Shown piece by piece: positions 23,525 to 31,763 of a stretch of 64,000 bases of DNA. The notes below the pieces were generated by a model that was not told the origin of the DNA, did not search any database, and saw only the letters and a program-made list of their open reading frames with translations. How positions within the stretch are numbered: position 1 is the stretch's first letter; the number at the start of each line of letters is the position of its first letter. A program made the translations under genes and the position numbers. Source of the stretch: Amycolatopsis sp. A133 (GTDB lineage Bacteria > Actinomycetota > Actinomycetes > Mycobacteriales > Pseudonocardiaceae); assembly GCF_031082405.1 (NCBI RefSeq), contig NZ_JAVHJU010000017.1, positions 174,195 to 238,194 of the forward strand. The letters are read 5' to 3'.

Positions 23525-24309
23525 CGCGGCAGCTTGTTGACGATTTCCGCGCCGACCGCCTGCACGGCGGCGTCGGTCTCCTCCTGAGGCATCGGCGAGT
23601 TCGAGAAGAACCCCTTGTCCCAGCCGGACACCTCGAGGATGACGACGGTCGTGCCCTTGAGGACGTGCAGCTCGGACCCGCTGAACGCGCTGTCGGTGGC
23701 CAGCCGGACCAGCACCGCCTTGTCGCCGATGCCGCGCACGTCCGTCGGCGGGATCGGCGGCGCCTTCGGCGTGAACAGGTCGTTCGCCTGCTCGCGCGCG
23801 CTCTCCCCGGAGTACCGCGTGATCTGGACGTGCATGGTGGCGTCGCGGACGTTCTCGTCCGGTCCCGGCTTCCAGCTGCAGCCCTGCTGCTTGATGCCGG
23901 GCAGGTCCTGGGTGCCCTGGCCGCCCAGGACGAAGCTCGGGAACCCCGCCCGCTCCAGCACCGGCGCCGGGACCTGGCACTCGGCGGGCACCGGCGACGA
24001 CGACGGCGCCGCGCCGGTGCTCGCGAAGTAGTCGGACGCGAAGATGCCCAGCGGGATGCCCGCGCCGAGCAGCACGACCACGCCGCCGACGATGCCGAGG
24101 ATCAGCCCGGTCCGCTTCTTCTTCGGCGGCGGCACCGGCGCGCCGTACCCGGCGGGCGGGTACCCGGGCGCCGGGTACCCGGGCTGCTGGGGATACCCGG
24201 GCTGCTGCGGGTAGCCCGGATAGCCCTGCTGCGGCGGGTACCCGGGCTGCTGGTGGCCCGGGTACCCCTGTTGGCCTTGGCCGTAGCCGTACTGCGGCGG
24301 TTGCTGCAT
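23521..24309 (-). CDS. Membrane-anchored protein with Pro/Gly/Tyr/Gln-rich N-terminus
   Basis: A 262-residue protein. Residues 1-62 are repeats of PGYPQQ/GYPPQQG type (cytoplasmic, low complexity). KKKR then precedes one transmembrane segment at about 67-88 (LILGIVGGVVVLLGAGIPLGIF). The external domain, about 105-262, has two cysteines (PAECQVP, KQQGCSW) and the look of the DUF3558-like lipoprotein family, though it lacks a lipobox. Function unknown. Start ATG at 24309 with a GGAGGG site upstream. Lies 69 bp downstream of purH on the same strand. Confidence 0.78.
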   Translation of the reverse strand: MQQPPQYGYGQGQQGYPGHQQPGYPPQQGYPGYPQQPGYPQQPGYPAPGYPPAGYGAPVPPPKKKRTGLILGIVGGVVVLLGAGIPLGIFASDYFASTGAAPSSSPVPAECQVPAPVLERAGFPSFVLGGQGTQDLPGIKQQGCSWKPGPDENVRDATMHVQITRYSGESAREQANDLFTPKAPPIPPTDVRGIGDKAVLVRLATDSAFSGSELHVLKGTTVVILEVSGWDKGFFSNSPMPQEETDAAVQAVGAEIVNKLPR

Positions 24310-24378
24310 CGAGCCCTCCCTCTCGAAGCGCGGGTCAGTGACATCCGGGGTTCCGCCACCCGGAGCCCCCGAAAGCGG

Positions 24379-25947
24379 TCAGTGCGCGAAGTGGCGCGTC
24401 CCCGTCAGGTACATGGTGACCCCCGCCTTCTCCGCGGCCGCGATGACCTCGGCGTCGCGGACCGAGCCGCCGGGCTGCACGATCGCGCGCACACCGGCCT
24501 CGACCAGCACTTCCAGGCCGTCCGGGAACGGGAAGAACGCGTCGGACGCGCCGACCGAGCCCTTGGCCCGGTCGCCCGCACGCGCCACCGCGAGCCGCGA
24601 CGAGTCGACCCGGTTGACCTGGCCCATGCCGACACCGACGGTCGCGCCGTCGGCGGCGAGCAGGATGGCGTTGGACTTGACCGCGCGCAGCGAGCGCCAC
24701 GCGAATTCGAGGTCGCGCAGGGTCTGCTCGTCGGCCGCGGCACCGGTGGCGAGCTGCCAGTTCGCCGGGTCGTCCCCGGCGGCGTCGATCGTGTCGGCCG
24801 TCTGCAGCAGGACGCCGCCGGAGATCGGGCGGAACTCGATCGGTGACGCCGGGGCCGCCGGCAGCTTCAGCAGCCGGATGTTCTTCTTGCGCTGCAGGAT
24901 TTCCAGGGCTTCGGCGTCGAAGTCCGGGGCCAGCACGACCTCGGTGAAGACCTCGCCGATCTGCTCGGCGGCCTCGCGGCTGACCGGCCGGTTCGTCGCG
25001 ATGACGCCGCCGTAGGCCGAAACCGGGTCGCACGCGTGGGCCTTGCGGTGGGCTTCGGCGATGTCCGCGCCGATCGCGATGCCGCACGGGTTGGCGTGCT
25101 TGATGATCGCGACGGCGGGCTCGGCGAAGTCGAACGCGGCGCGGCGCGCGGCGTCGGTGTCGACGTAGTTGTTGTACGACATGGCCTTGCCGTGCAGCTG
25201 CTCGGCGTGCGCCAGCCCGGGCCGGTCGCTCTTGTACAGCGCGGCCTTCTGGTGCGGGTTCTCGCCGTAGCGCAGGACGTCGGCGCGTTCCCAGGTGGCG
25301 CCGAGGAAGTCCGGGAAACCGGCGTTGGCAGCGTCCTCGTCGGGGGCGTACGCGCTGGCGAACCACGAAGCGACAGCCGTGTCGTACGCCGCCGTGTGCG
25401 CGTACGCCTGGGCGGCGAGGCGCTTGCGGTCTTCGAGGTCGAAGCCGCCGTCGGCGACGCGCTCGAGCACCCAGCCGTAGCGGGCCGGGTCGACGACGAC
25501 CGCGACGCTGCCGTGGTTCTTCGCCGCCGCGCGGACCATCGCCGGGCCGCCGATGTCGATGTTCTCGACGCAGTCCTCGGGGCTCGCGCCGGACGCGACG
25601 GTCTGCGCGAACGGGTACAGGTTCACGACCAGCAGGTCGAACGCGGCGATCTCCAGCTTCCGCAGCTGCTCGACGTGGTCGGGGTTGCCCTGGTCGGCCA
25701 GCAGCCCGGCGTGCACGTTCGGGTGCAACGTCTTCACCCGGCCGTCCAGCGACTCGGGGAACCCGGTGACCTGCTCGACCGGCGTGACCGGGACACCGGC
25801 GTCGGCGATGGCCTTCGCCGTGCCGCCGGTGGAGACGATCTCGACGCCGGCCGCGTGCAGGCCGGTCGCGAGGTCCAGGAGGCCCGCCTTGTCCGAGACG
25901 CCGATCAGCGCCCGGCGGACCGGGCGCCGTCCCAGGTCAGTGCTCAC
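24379..25947 (-). CDS. purH: Bifunctional AICAR formyltransferase / IMP cyclohydrolase
   Basis: Catalyses the last two steps of IMP synthesis. The 522-residue protein has the N-terminal IMPCH domain ([47 protein letters not shown]). The C-terminal AICARFT domain has [38 protein letters not shown] and [15 protein letters not shown]. The start is GTG at 25947, overlapping the purN 3' end by 11 bp, so the two are co-translated. Its formyl donor comes from FolD, encoded at 8.3-9.2 kb. Confidence 0.97.
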   Translation of the reverse strand: MSTDLGRRPVRRALIGVSDKAGLLDLATGLHAAGVEIVSTGGTAKAIADAGVPVTPVEQVTGFPESLDGRVKTLHPNVHAGLLADQGNPDHVEQLRKLEIAAFDLLVVNLYPFAQTVASGASPEDCVENIDIGGPAMVRAAAKNHGSVAVVVDPARYGWVLERVADGGFDLEDRKRLAAQAYAHTAAYDTAVASWFASAYAPDEDAANAGFPDFLGATWERADVLRYGENPHQKAALYKSDRPGLAHAEQLHGKAMSYNNYVDTDAARRAAFDFAEPAVAIIKHANPCGIAIGADIAEAHRKAHACDPVSAYGGVIATNRPVSREAAEQIGEVFTEVVLAPDFDAEALEILQRKKNIRLLKLPAAPASPIEFRPISGGVLLQTADTIDAAGDDPANWQLATGAAADEQTLRDLEFAWRSLRAVKSNAILLAADGATVGVGMGQVNRVDSSRLAVARAGDRAKGSVGASDAFFPFPDGLEVLVEAGVRAIVQPGGSVRDAEVIAAAEKAGVTMYLTGTRHFAH

Positions 25948-26566
25948 GAAATGTCACCTTTCGTCCGTCCACGGTGCAGCCACCGCGGCCGAGTCGCTCG
26001 ATCGTTTCCACCAGCAGCCTGCGTTCGACGGCCTTGATCCGTTCGTGCAGGACGTCTTCGTCGTCGTCGCTCTCCACGACGACCGCCTCCTGGGCGATGA
26101 TCGGCCCGGTGTCGACCCCGGCGTCCGCGAAGTGCACGGTCGAGCCGGTGACCTTGACGCCGGCGTCGAGGGCGTCGCGGACCGCGTGCATCCCGGGGAA
26201 CGACGGGAGCAGCGCGGGGTGCGTGTTGATCACCGTGAAGCGGCCGAGGAACTCGCTCCCGAGGATCTTCATGAACCCGGCGGAGACGACCAGGTCGGGC
26301 CGGTAGGCCGCGACGGCCTCGGCCAGCGCCTTGTCCCACGCGGCGCGATCGGGGTGGTCGGCGACGCGGACGGTGAACGACGGGATGCTCAGGCGCTCGG
26401 CGCGGGTGAGGGCCTCGATGCCGGTGCGGTCGGCGCCGACGGCGACGACCTTGGCCGGGAAGCCGGACCGCCCGGTGGCGTCCAGCACCGCCTGCAGGAG
26501 GGTGCCGGAGCCCGACGCGAGCACGACGAGCTTCACCGGGGTGGGCAGGTCCAACCGTTGAGACAG
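25937..26566 (-). CDS. purN: Phosphoribosylglycinamide formyltransferase
   Basis: Transfers a formyl group from 10-formyl-THF to GAR in purine synthesis. The 209-residue protein has [18 protein letters not shown], the substrate segment [11 protein letters not shown], the catalytic Asn-His in [18 protein letters not shown] and the folate-site Asp in [12 protein letters not shown]. The start is unclear. AAGGAG lies 6 nt before a CTG at 26566, giving the usual N-terminal length, while a TTG at 26629 overlaps a -10-like TAGGGT. CTG is favoured here. Overlaps purH by 11 bp. Confidence 0.93.
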   Translation of the reverse strand: MSQRLDLPTPVKLVVLASGSGTLLQAVLDATGRSGFPAKVVAVGADRTGIEALTRAERLSIPSFTVRVADHPDRAAWDKALAEAVAAYRPDLVVSAGFMKILGSEFLGRFTVINTHPALLPSFPGMHAVRDALDAGVKVTGSTVHFADAGVDTGPIIAQEAVVVESDDDEDVLHERIKAVERRLLVETIERLGRGGCTVDGRKVTFREH

Positions 26567-26631
26567 AGCGGGCTCCTTGCCGCGGGCGGTGCGCAGCCGG
26601 GCGCACGGCGCTTCACCAGGACGCGTCAACC

Positions 26632-28116
26632 CTAACGGTCGCCCTCGCCCGGCTCGACGTCGCCGCAGGTCTCGGTGCCTCCGGTCACAGCGCCGCCGGG
26701 TCCGGCGGAGCTTTCACGTGAAAGCTCCGGATCCCCGGAGGCGGAGCTTTCACGTGAAAGCTCGGGATCGGCCAGGCCGAGTTCGGCGTCGGCTTCGGCT
26801 TCGAACTCCGCGTCCTCTTCGGACGCTCTGGCCGCTTCTGCCGCTTCGAGTTCCTCGACGGCTTCGGATGCTTCTTCGGCGTCGACCTCGTCGGCGTCCT
26901 GGAAGGCTTCGTTGTCCTCGAGCGCTTCCGGCGGCGGGGCGGGCGGCTCGTGCTCGCCCGCGAAGAACGCGACGAACGAGCCCGGGATGACGATCCAGCA
27001 GAAGGCGACGACCGAAGCGACGCCGACCGGAACGCTCACCGGGTCGAACGGGCCGTCGCCGAGGCGGCCGCCCGCCAGCGTGCCCAGCACGACGCAGCCC
27101 AGCGCGACGACGGCACCGGCCACCGCGACGGCGCGGATGCGCTGCGCCGGCTCGGCGTCGACCCGGCGCAGCGACCAGCCGGTCAGCGCGCCGGCCGCCG
27201 CGGGCAGCACCAGCAGCGCCGGCCACCACGCCGCGTGGTGCCCCGGCAGGCCGCCGAGCAGCGGGACGGCGGGCACGTCGCCGCCGTGGTAGCCGAACAT
27301 GCCGGCGGTGAGCGGGCCGATCGAGAAGCCGGGACCGGTGACGAAGGAGAGCGCGGCCGTCACGGCGTTCGGCAGGTACAGCAGCGAAAGCAGGAAGAGC
27401 CCGAAGCTCGTGCCGAAGCCGGGCTCGTAGGTGTCGGCCACCGCCGCCCACGACAGCCCGGTCGCGACCGTGAACACGGCGGCACCGCAGGCCACCAGCA
27501 CCGCCAGGGCCATCGCCCCGGCCCGCAACCCGCGCAGCGCGAGCGGGTCGAGGCGCTCGGCGACGAGGTCCGGCAGCCCGCACGACCGGGTGATGCCCGC
27601 GCACGAGGCCGCCGCGGCGAGCAAGCCGGGCACGACAAAGGCGGCCACCGGGTTCGCCGTCACCGAGCCCTGGGCGCAGAGCGCGACGACGAGCCCGGAC
27701 ACGGCGTGTGCGCCGGTGATCGTGACGAGCACCGGCCGGGCTTCGCGGAACGAGCGGCAGCCGAGGCGGCGGGCGGCGCCGGACGCCGTCCGCGCGGCCA
27801 GCGCGACGACACCCAGCGTCGGCAGCAGCGGCAGCACCCCGAGTGGGTGACCGCCGAGGCCGAGGCGCACCTGGTGCGCGGCGAGCCAGCCGGGCCCGGC
27901 GGCCAGCAAGACCCCGGTGCCGGAGAAGGCGGTGCGGCCGGCGGTGAGGGCGACCACGGCCAGCACGGTCGCGACGGCGGCGTAGCCGGTGACCAGCGGG
28001 CCGAGGGCAGCGGCGAACAGCACGCGCACCCGGGCCGGCCCCGCGAGGGCGGCCTCGGGCCGGGGGTCGCCCACTGCTTCACCCGGCGGGTGGGGGTCGT
28101 CGGTGAGCAGCTCCAT
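26632..28116 (-). CDS. PerM-like polytopic membrane protein (DUF6350)
   Basis: A 494-residue protein with about ten transmembrane helices over residues 30-415. It matches PerM/DUF6350, which supports cell division during chronic infection in Mycobacterium tuberculosis (Rv0955 from memory). Gene order DUF5336-PerM-purN-purH is the same. The C-terminal tail from about 420 is highly acidic (VDAEEASEAVEELEAAEAAR). It then contains two copies of PELSRESSA, encoded by copies of a dispersed palindrome. A CAGGGT hexamer ends 7 nt before the ATG. Confidence 0.85.
   Translation of the reverse strand: MELLTDDPHPPGEAVGDPRPEAALAGPARVRVLFAAALGPLVTGYAAVATVLAVVALTAGRTAFSGTGVLLAAGPGWLAAHQVRLGLGGHPLGVLPLLPTLGVVALAARTASGAARRLGCRSFREARPVLVTITGAHAVSGLVVALCAQGSVTANPVAAFVVPGLLAAAASCAGITRSCGLPDLVAERLDPLALRGLRAGAMALAVLVACGAAVFTVATGLSWAAVADTYEPGFGTSFGLFLLSLLYLPNAVTAALSFVTGPGFSIGPLTAGMFGYHGGDVPAVPLLGGLPGHHAAWWPALLVLPAAAGALTGWSLRRVDAEPAQRIRAVAVAGAVVALGCVVLGTLAGGRLGDGPFDPVSVPVGVASVVAFCWIVIPGSFVAFFAGEHEPPAPPPEALEDNEAFQDADEVDAEEASEAVEELEAAEAARASEEDAEFEAEADAELGLADPELSRESSASGDPELSRESSAGPGGAVTGGTETCGDVEPGEGDR
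26706..26763. repeat. Two in-frame copies of a dispersed palindrome inside the PerM gene
   Basis: Copy 1 (26706-26729) is a perfect 24-bp palindrome and copy 2 (26744-26763) a perfect 20-bp one. Both share the core GAGCTTTCACGTGAAAGCTC with the terminator at 7961-7994. Each encodes ELSRES(S) near the PerM C-terminus. Confidence 0.9.
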
Positions 28117-28149
28117 GATCCGCACCCTGGCATCCGGGCTGCTCCGTAC

Positions 28150-28187
28150 GGGTGAGCCACGCCGCCGCCGGACAGCGTGGCTCACCC
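28150..28187. terminator. Hairpin upstream of PerM
   Basis: A 13-bp perfect stem (GGGTGAGCCACGC, 28150-28162, with 28175-28187) and 12-nt loop in the gap between the DUF5336 gene and the PerM gene. With the hairpin at 28210-28246 it makes a tandem terminator for leftward transcription from the sucCD side. Confidence 0.6.
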
Positions 28188-28209
28188 GGACGGGGCACCC
28201 CGAACACAA

Positions 28210-28246
28210 AACACCCGCTGTGACACCGAGCGTCACAGCGGGTGTT
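28210..28246 (-). terminator. Terminator of the DUF5336 gene
   Basis: A 15-bp perfect stem (AACACCCGCTGTGAC, 28210-28224, with 28232-28246) and 7-nt loop. Reading leftward it is followed by TTTGTGTTCG, a T-rich tail. It begins 15 bp after the DUF5336 stop. Confidence 0.82.
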
Positions 28247-28261
28247 CGGTTTCGGGCTGCG

Positions 28262-29044
28262 TCAGTTCGACTTGCCGAACCCACCGGGCGGCGTGCCCGG
28301 GTTCTCCGGCGGCGGCTGCTGGAAGAACTGGCCCTGCTGCGGGGCGTACGTCGTGGCCTGCTGCCCCGGCGGCGGCGTGGTCGACGGCGGGTTCGGCGAA
28401 CCGTACTGGCCCGGCTGCGAGAACGGCGCGTCACCGCCGGGCGCGACCGGCCCCGGCCCGTGGCCCTGCTGGCCGAACTGCTGGCCGGGCTGGCCGTACT
28501 GCTGCTGTCCCGGCTGACCGGCCTGCCCCTGCTGCCCGTACTGGCTGCCGTAGGACGGCGCGGCCGGCTTCGGCGACGGCGGCTTGATGACGTCGTGCGC
28601 GATCAGCAGCGCGCCGACCGCGACGAGCATCTGCAGGATGCCCAGGATCAGGATGACGGTGACGATGCCGGGCGACGTCTGCATCCCGACCAGCGCGTCC
28701 AGCACCTCGAGCGCGCCGAGGACGCTCAGCAGCGCGGCGAACGGCAGCGTCTTCGGGCCCTTCGGCAGCGCGTGCAGCGCGGCGAGGAGGCCACCGGCCA
28801 GCAGGAGCGTCCCGCCGAGGCCGACTTCGCCGTTGTCGGAGAAGCCGAGGAAGTACTGCACGAGGCCGAGGCCGGCGACGACCAGGGCGAGCAGCAGCGG
28901 CAGGTTCTGCGCCAGGCCCGCCGCACCGGACGGCGCCTGGTGCGAGTGCGGCTGCTGCGCCGGGAAGGCACTGGACGGCGGTCCGGGGGGCTGCTGGCCG
29001 CCACCCTGCTGGGGGTAGCCGGGCCCACCGCTGGGGAAGGTCAT
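28262..29044 (-). CDS. DUF5336 membrane protein
   Basis: A 260-residue protein with four central transmembrane helices (about 46-140: LLLALVVAGLGLVQYFLG, then VGLGGTLLLAGGLLAALHAL and so on). It is flanked by Pro/Gly/Gln-rich cytoplasmic tails. The C-terminal tail from about 150 has YGQQGQAGQPGQQQYGQ-type repeats. It fits DUF5336, the mycobacterial 34-kDa antigen-like family (Rv0954 position). AGGAG lies 10 nt before the ATG at 29044. Function not established; the PerM/PurN synteny is conserved. Confidence 0.85.
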   Translation of the reverse strand: MTFPSGGPGYPQQGGGQQPPGPPSSAFPAQQPHSHQAPSGAAGLAQNLPLLLALVVAGLGLVQYFLGFSDNGEVGLGGTLLLAGGLLAALHALPKGPKTLPFAALLSVLGALEVLDALVGMQTSPGIVTVILILGILQMLVAVGALLIAHDVIKPPSPKPAAPSYGSQYGQQGQAGQPGQQQYGQPGQQFGQQGHGPGPVAPGGDAPFSQPGQYGSPNPPSTTPPPGQQATTYAPQQGQFFQQPPPENPGTPPGGFGKSN

Positions 29045-29199
29045 CGGATGCACTCCTGTCGGTTCGACCGGCACTCCGGGCGCGCGGGCGCCCGGGAGAA
29101 GACGAGGCGGCTTGTGTGCGCAGAACGCTAGCGCACTCGAAGGCCACCAGCCCACCAGACGCATGAATAGCCCGCGCGGTTTCGTGCCGGACGAGGAAA

Positions 29200-29227
29200 G
29201 GCCGGGCACCGTGTGCGGTGCCCGGCC
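29200..29227 (-). terminator. Terminator of the sucCD operon
   Basis: A 12-bp perfect GC-rich stem (GGCCGGGCACCG, 29200-29211, with 29216-29227) and TGTG loop. Reading leftward it is followed by TTTCCTCG. It lies 24 bp after the sucD stop. Confidence 0.82.
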
Positions 29228-29250
29228 CCACCAGGAGTTACTTCCCGGCC

Positions 29251-30141
29251 TCAGCCGAGGTTGTTGTACAGCTCACGTGCCAGGACGGCGGTCTCGCTCG
29301 GGGTCTTGCCGACCTTGACGCCGGCGGCCTCGAGGGCCTCCTTCTTCGCGGCGGCCGTGCCGGAGGAGCCGGAGACGATGGCGCCCGCGTGGCCCATGGT
29401 CTTGCCCTCGGGCGCGGTGAAGCCCGCGACGTAACCGACGACCGGCTTCGTCACGTTCTCCTTGATGTACGCCGCGGCGCGCTCTTCGGCGTCGCCGCCG
29501 ATCTCGCCGATCATCACGATGACCTTGGTCTCGGGGTCCGCCTCGAACGCCTCGAGGGCGTCGATGTGCGTGGTGCCGATGATCGGGTCACCGCCGATGC
29601 CGACCGCGGTGGAGAAACCGATGTCCCGCAGCTCGTACATCATCTGGTAGGTCAGCGTGCCGGACTTCGACACGAGGCCGATGTTGCCGGGGCCGGTGAT
29701 GTCGGCCGGGATGATGCCGGCGTTCGACTTGCCGGGGCTGATCACGCCGGGGCAGTTCGGCCCGATGATCCGGGTCGTGCCGCCCTTCGCGACGGCGTGG
29801 GCCCAGAAGTAGGCCGAGTCGTGCACCGGGATGCCCTCGGTGATCACCACGGCGAGCGGGATCTCGGCGTCGATCGCCTCGATGACCGCGTCCTTGGCGA
29901 ACTTCGGCGGCACGAAGATGACCGACACGTCCGCGCCGGTCTCCTTGATCGCCTCTTCGACGGTGCCGAAGACCTTGAGGTCCTTGCCCTCGATGGTGAC
30001 GGTCTGGCCGGCCTTGCGGGCGTTGACGCCGCCCACGATGTTCGTGCCGGACTTCAGCATCTTGGTCGCGTGCTTCATGCCCTCGGAGCCGGTGAGCCCC
30101 TGGACGATGACCTTGCTGTTCTCGTTCAGGAAGATCGACAT
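29251..30141 (-). CDS. sucD: Succinyl-CoA synthetase alpha subunit
   Basis: Makes the CoA-binding and phospho-histidine subunit of succinate-CoA ligase (TCA cycle). At 296 residues it is normal length. Motifs are [36 protein letters not shown], the [14 protein letters not shown] segment, and [18 protein letters not shown] with the phosphorylated His. ATG at 30141 is 1 nt after the sucC stop, so the subunits are co-translated. Confidence 0.98.
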   Translation of the reverse strand: MSIFLNENSKVIVQGLTGSEGMKHATKMLKSGTNIVGGVNARKAGQTVTIEGKDLKVFGTVEEAIKETGADVSVIFVPPKFAKDAVIEAIDAEIPLAVVITEGIPVHDSAYFWAHAVAKGGTTRIIGPNCPGVISPGKSNAGIIPADITGPGNIGLVSKSGTLTYQMMYELRDIGFSTAVGIGGDPIIGTTHIDALEAFEADPETKVIVMIGEIGGDAEERAAAYIKENVTKPVVGYVAGFTAPEGKTMGHAGAIVSGSSGTAAAKKEALEAAGVKVGKTPSETAVLARELYNNLG

Positions 30142-30142
30142 C

Positions 30143-31312
30143 TCACGCACCTGCCGCGGCGAGCTCGGCAGCCTTGTCGGCCGCGTTGTCCATTGTGTCC
30201 ACCACGGTGACCAGCGGGTGGTTCGCGTCCGCGAGGATCTGGCGACCCTCGACGACGTTGTTGCCGTCCAGGCGGACGACCAGCGGCTTGGCGGCCTCGT
30301 CACCCAGGATCTTCAGGGCCTCGACGATGCCGTTCGCCACCGCGTCGCAGGCGGTGATGCCGCCGAAGACGTTGACGAAGACGCTCTTCACGTCGGGGTC
30401 GTTCAGGATGACGTCCAGCCCGGCCGCCATGACCTCGGCCGACGCGCCGCCGCCGATGTCGAGGAAGTTCGCCGGCTTCACGCCGCCGTGCTTCTCGCCC
30501 GCGTACGCCACGACGTCCAAAGTGGACATCACGAGGCCCGCGCCGTTGCCGATGATGCCGACCTGGCCGTCGAGCTTGACGTAGTTGAGGTTCTTGGCCT
30601 TGGCCTTCGCCTCGAGCGGGTTCTCCGCTTCCTTGTCCACCAGGGCCTCGTGGCCCGGCTGGCGGAAGTCCGCGTTCTCGTCGAGGGTGACCTTGCCGTC
30701 GAGGGCGATGATCTTGTCCTGCGGGTCGCGGACCAGCGGGTTGACCTCGACCAGGGTGGCGTCCTCGGAGACGAAGGTCTCCCAGAGCTTCACCACGACG
30801 TCGGCGGCCTCGTCGATGATGTCGGCCGGGAAGTTGCCGGCCTTCAGGATCTCGAGCGCCTTCGCCTTGTCCACACCGGCGATCGCGTCGACCGGGATCT
30901 TCGCGAGCGCTTCCGGGCGCTCGACCGCGAGCTGCTCGATCTCCACGCCGCCCTCGGAGGACGCCATCGCCAGGAACGTGCGGTTCGCGCGGTCCAGCAA
31001 GAAGGAGAAGTAGTACTCGGACGCGATGTCCGAGGCTTCGGCCACGAGCACGCGACGCGTGATGTGGCCCTTGATGTCGAGGCCGAGGATGGCTTCCGCC
31101 TTCTCCTTCGCCTCGTCGGGCGTCTGGGCCAGCTTGACGCCGCCCGCCTTGCCACGGCCGCCGACCTTCACCTGCGCCTTGACGACGACCTGGTTACCGA
31201 TCTGCTCCGCGGCGGCCTTGGCTTCTTCGGGGGTGCTAGCCACGGCACCCGGCAGAACCGGTACTCCGTGGGCGGCGAAGAGATCCCTCGCCTGGTACTC
31301 GTAGAGGTCCAC
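30143..31312 (-). CDS. sucC: Succinyl-CoA synthetase beta subunit
   Basis: ATP-grasp subunit of succinate-CoA ligase that binds nucleotide and succinate. The 389-residue protein opens [20 protein letters not shown], has [20 protein letters not shown] (nucleotide binding), [22 protein letters not shown], and [19 protein letters not shown]. The start is GTG at 31312, with AGGAG and GGAG upstream. First gene of sucCD. Confidence 0.98.
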   Translation of the reverse strand: MDLYEYQARDLFAAHGVPVLPGAVASTPEEAKAAAEQIGNQVVVKAQVKVGGRGKAGGVKLAQTPDEAKEKAEAILGLDIKGHITRRVLVAEASDIASEYYFSFLLDRANRTFLAMASSEGGVEIEQLAVERPEALAKIPVDAIAGVDKAKALEILKAGNFPADIIDEAADVVVKLWETFVSEDATLVEVNPLVRDPQDKIIALDGKVTLDENADFRQPGHEALVDKEAENPLEAKAKAKNLNYVKLDGQVGIIGNGAGLVMSTLDVVAYAGEKHGGVKPANFLDIGGGASAEVMAAGLDVILNDPDVKSVFVNVFGGITACDAVANGIVEALKILGDEAAKPLVVRLDGNNVVEGRQILADANHPLVTVVDTMDNAADKAAELAAAGA

Positions 31313-31430
31313 TACTCCAGTCTCCTGACGACACGCCACTGCAGGTGGTCCGCGACCGGACCGCGCTGTCGGACCAGTCGAGGTTAGCGACCTGCGCAGA
31401 CGCAGGGGACTCCGCACCTGGTGAAGTCGG

Positions 31431-31763
31431 TCACCGTGTGCGGTCAGACGGTGCTTCAGCGGTGTGAGACCGCCCACCGGCGAGCTGTTTCACCACTTCG
31501 CCGGCGGTCTCGGCCGTGAACACGCGGACGTCGCCGAGTGCGTCTTCGAGGTCTTCCGGCGGTGCGGCGCCGAGCACGCCGATCGCGTCCGGGTCTTCCT
31601 GTTCGGCCGTGCGGAGGATCTGCTCGACGGTGTCCACGGGGCCGGCGTGGACGACCTCCACGCCGTCGTCGCGCAGGACGCGGCCCAGCGCGACGGCGGC
31701 CGGGTCGGGGCGGGTGAACTCGACGAGGAGCACCCGCGGCCGGTCACGGCGCACGGCGTCCAC
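31431..31763 (-). CDS. Degenerate cobalamin-binding-domain-like protein
   Basis: A 110-residue protein resembling the flavodoxin-like B12-binding domain of methylmalonyl-CoA mutase. It has a first strand [20 protein letters not shown], then [20 protein letters not shown] and [10 protein letters not shown]. The cobalamin-ligating motif D-x-H-x-x-G after strand 1 is absent (FTRPDPAA instead), so cofactor binding is doubtful. The start is GTG at 31763, overlapping the end of the upstream membrane-protein gene by 20 bp (GTG at 31754 is possible). It lies 118 bp upstream of sucC on the same strand. Function unknown. Confidence 0.7.
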   Translation of the reverse strand: MDAVRRDRPRVLLVEFTRPDPAAVALGRVLRDDGVEVVHAGPVDTVEQILRTAEQEDPDAIGVLGAAPPEDLEDALGDVRVFTAETAGEVVKQLAGGRSHTAEAPSDRTR

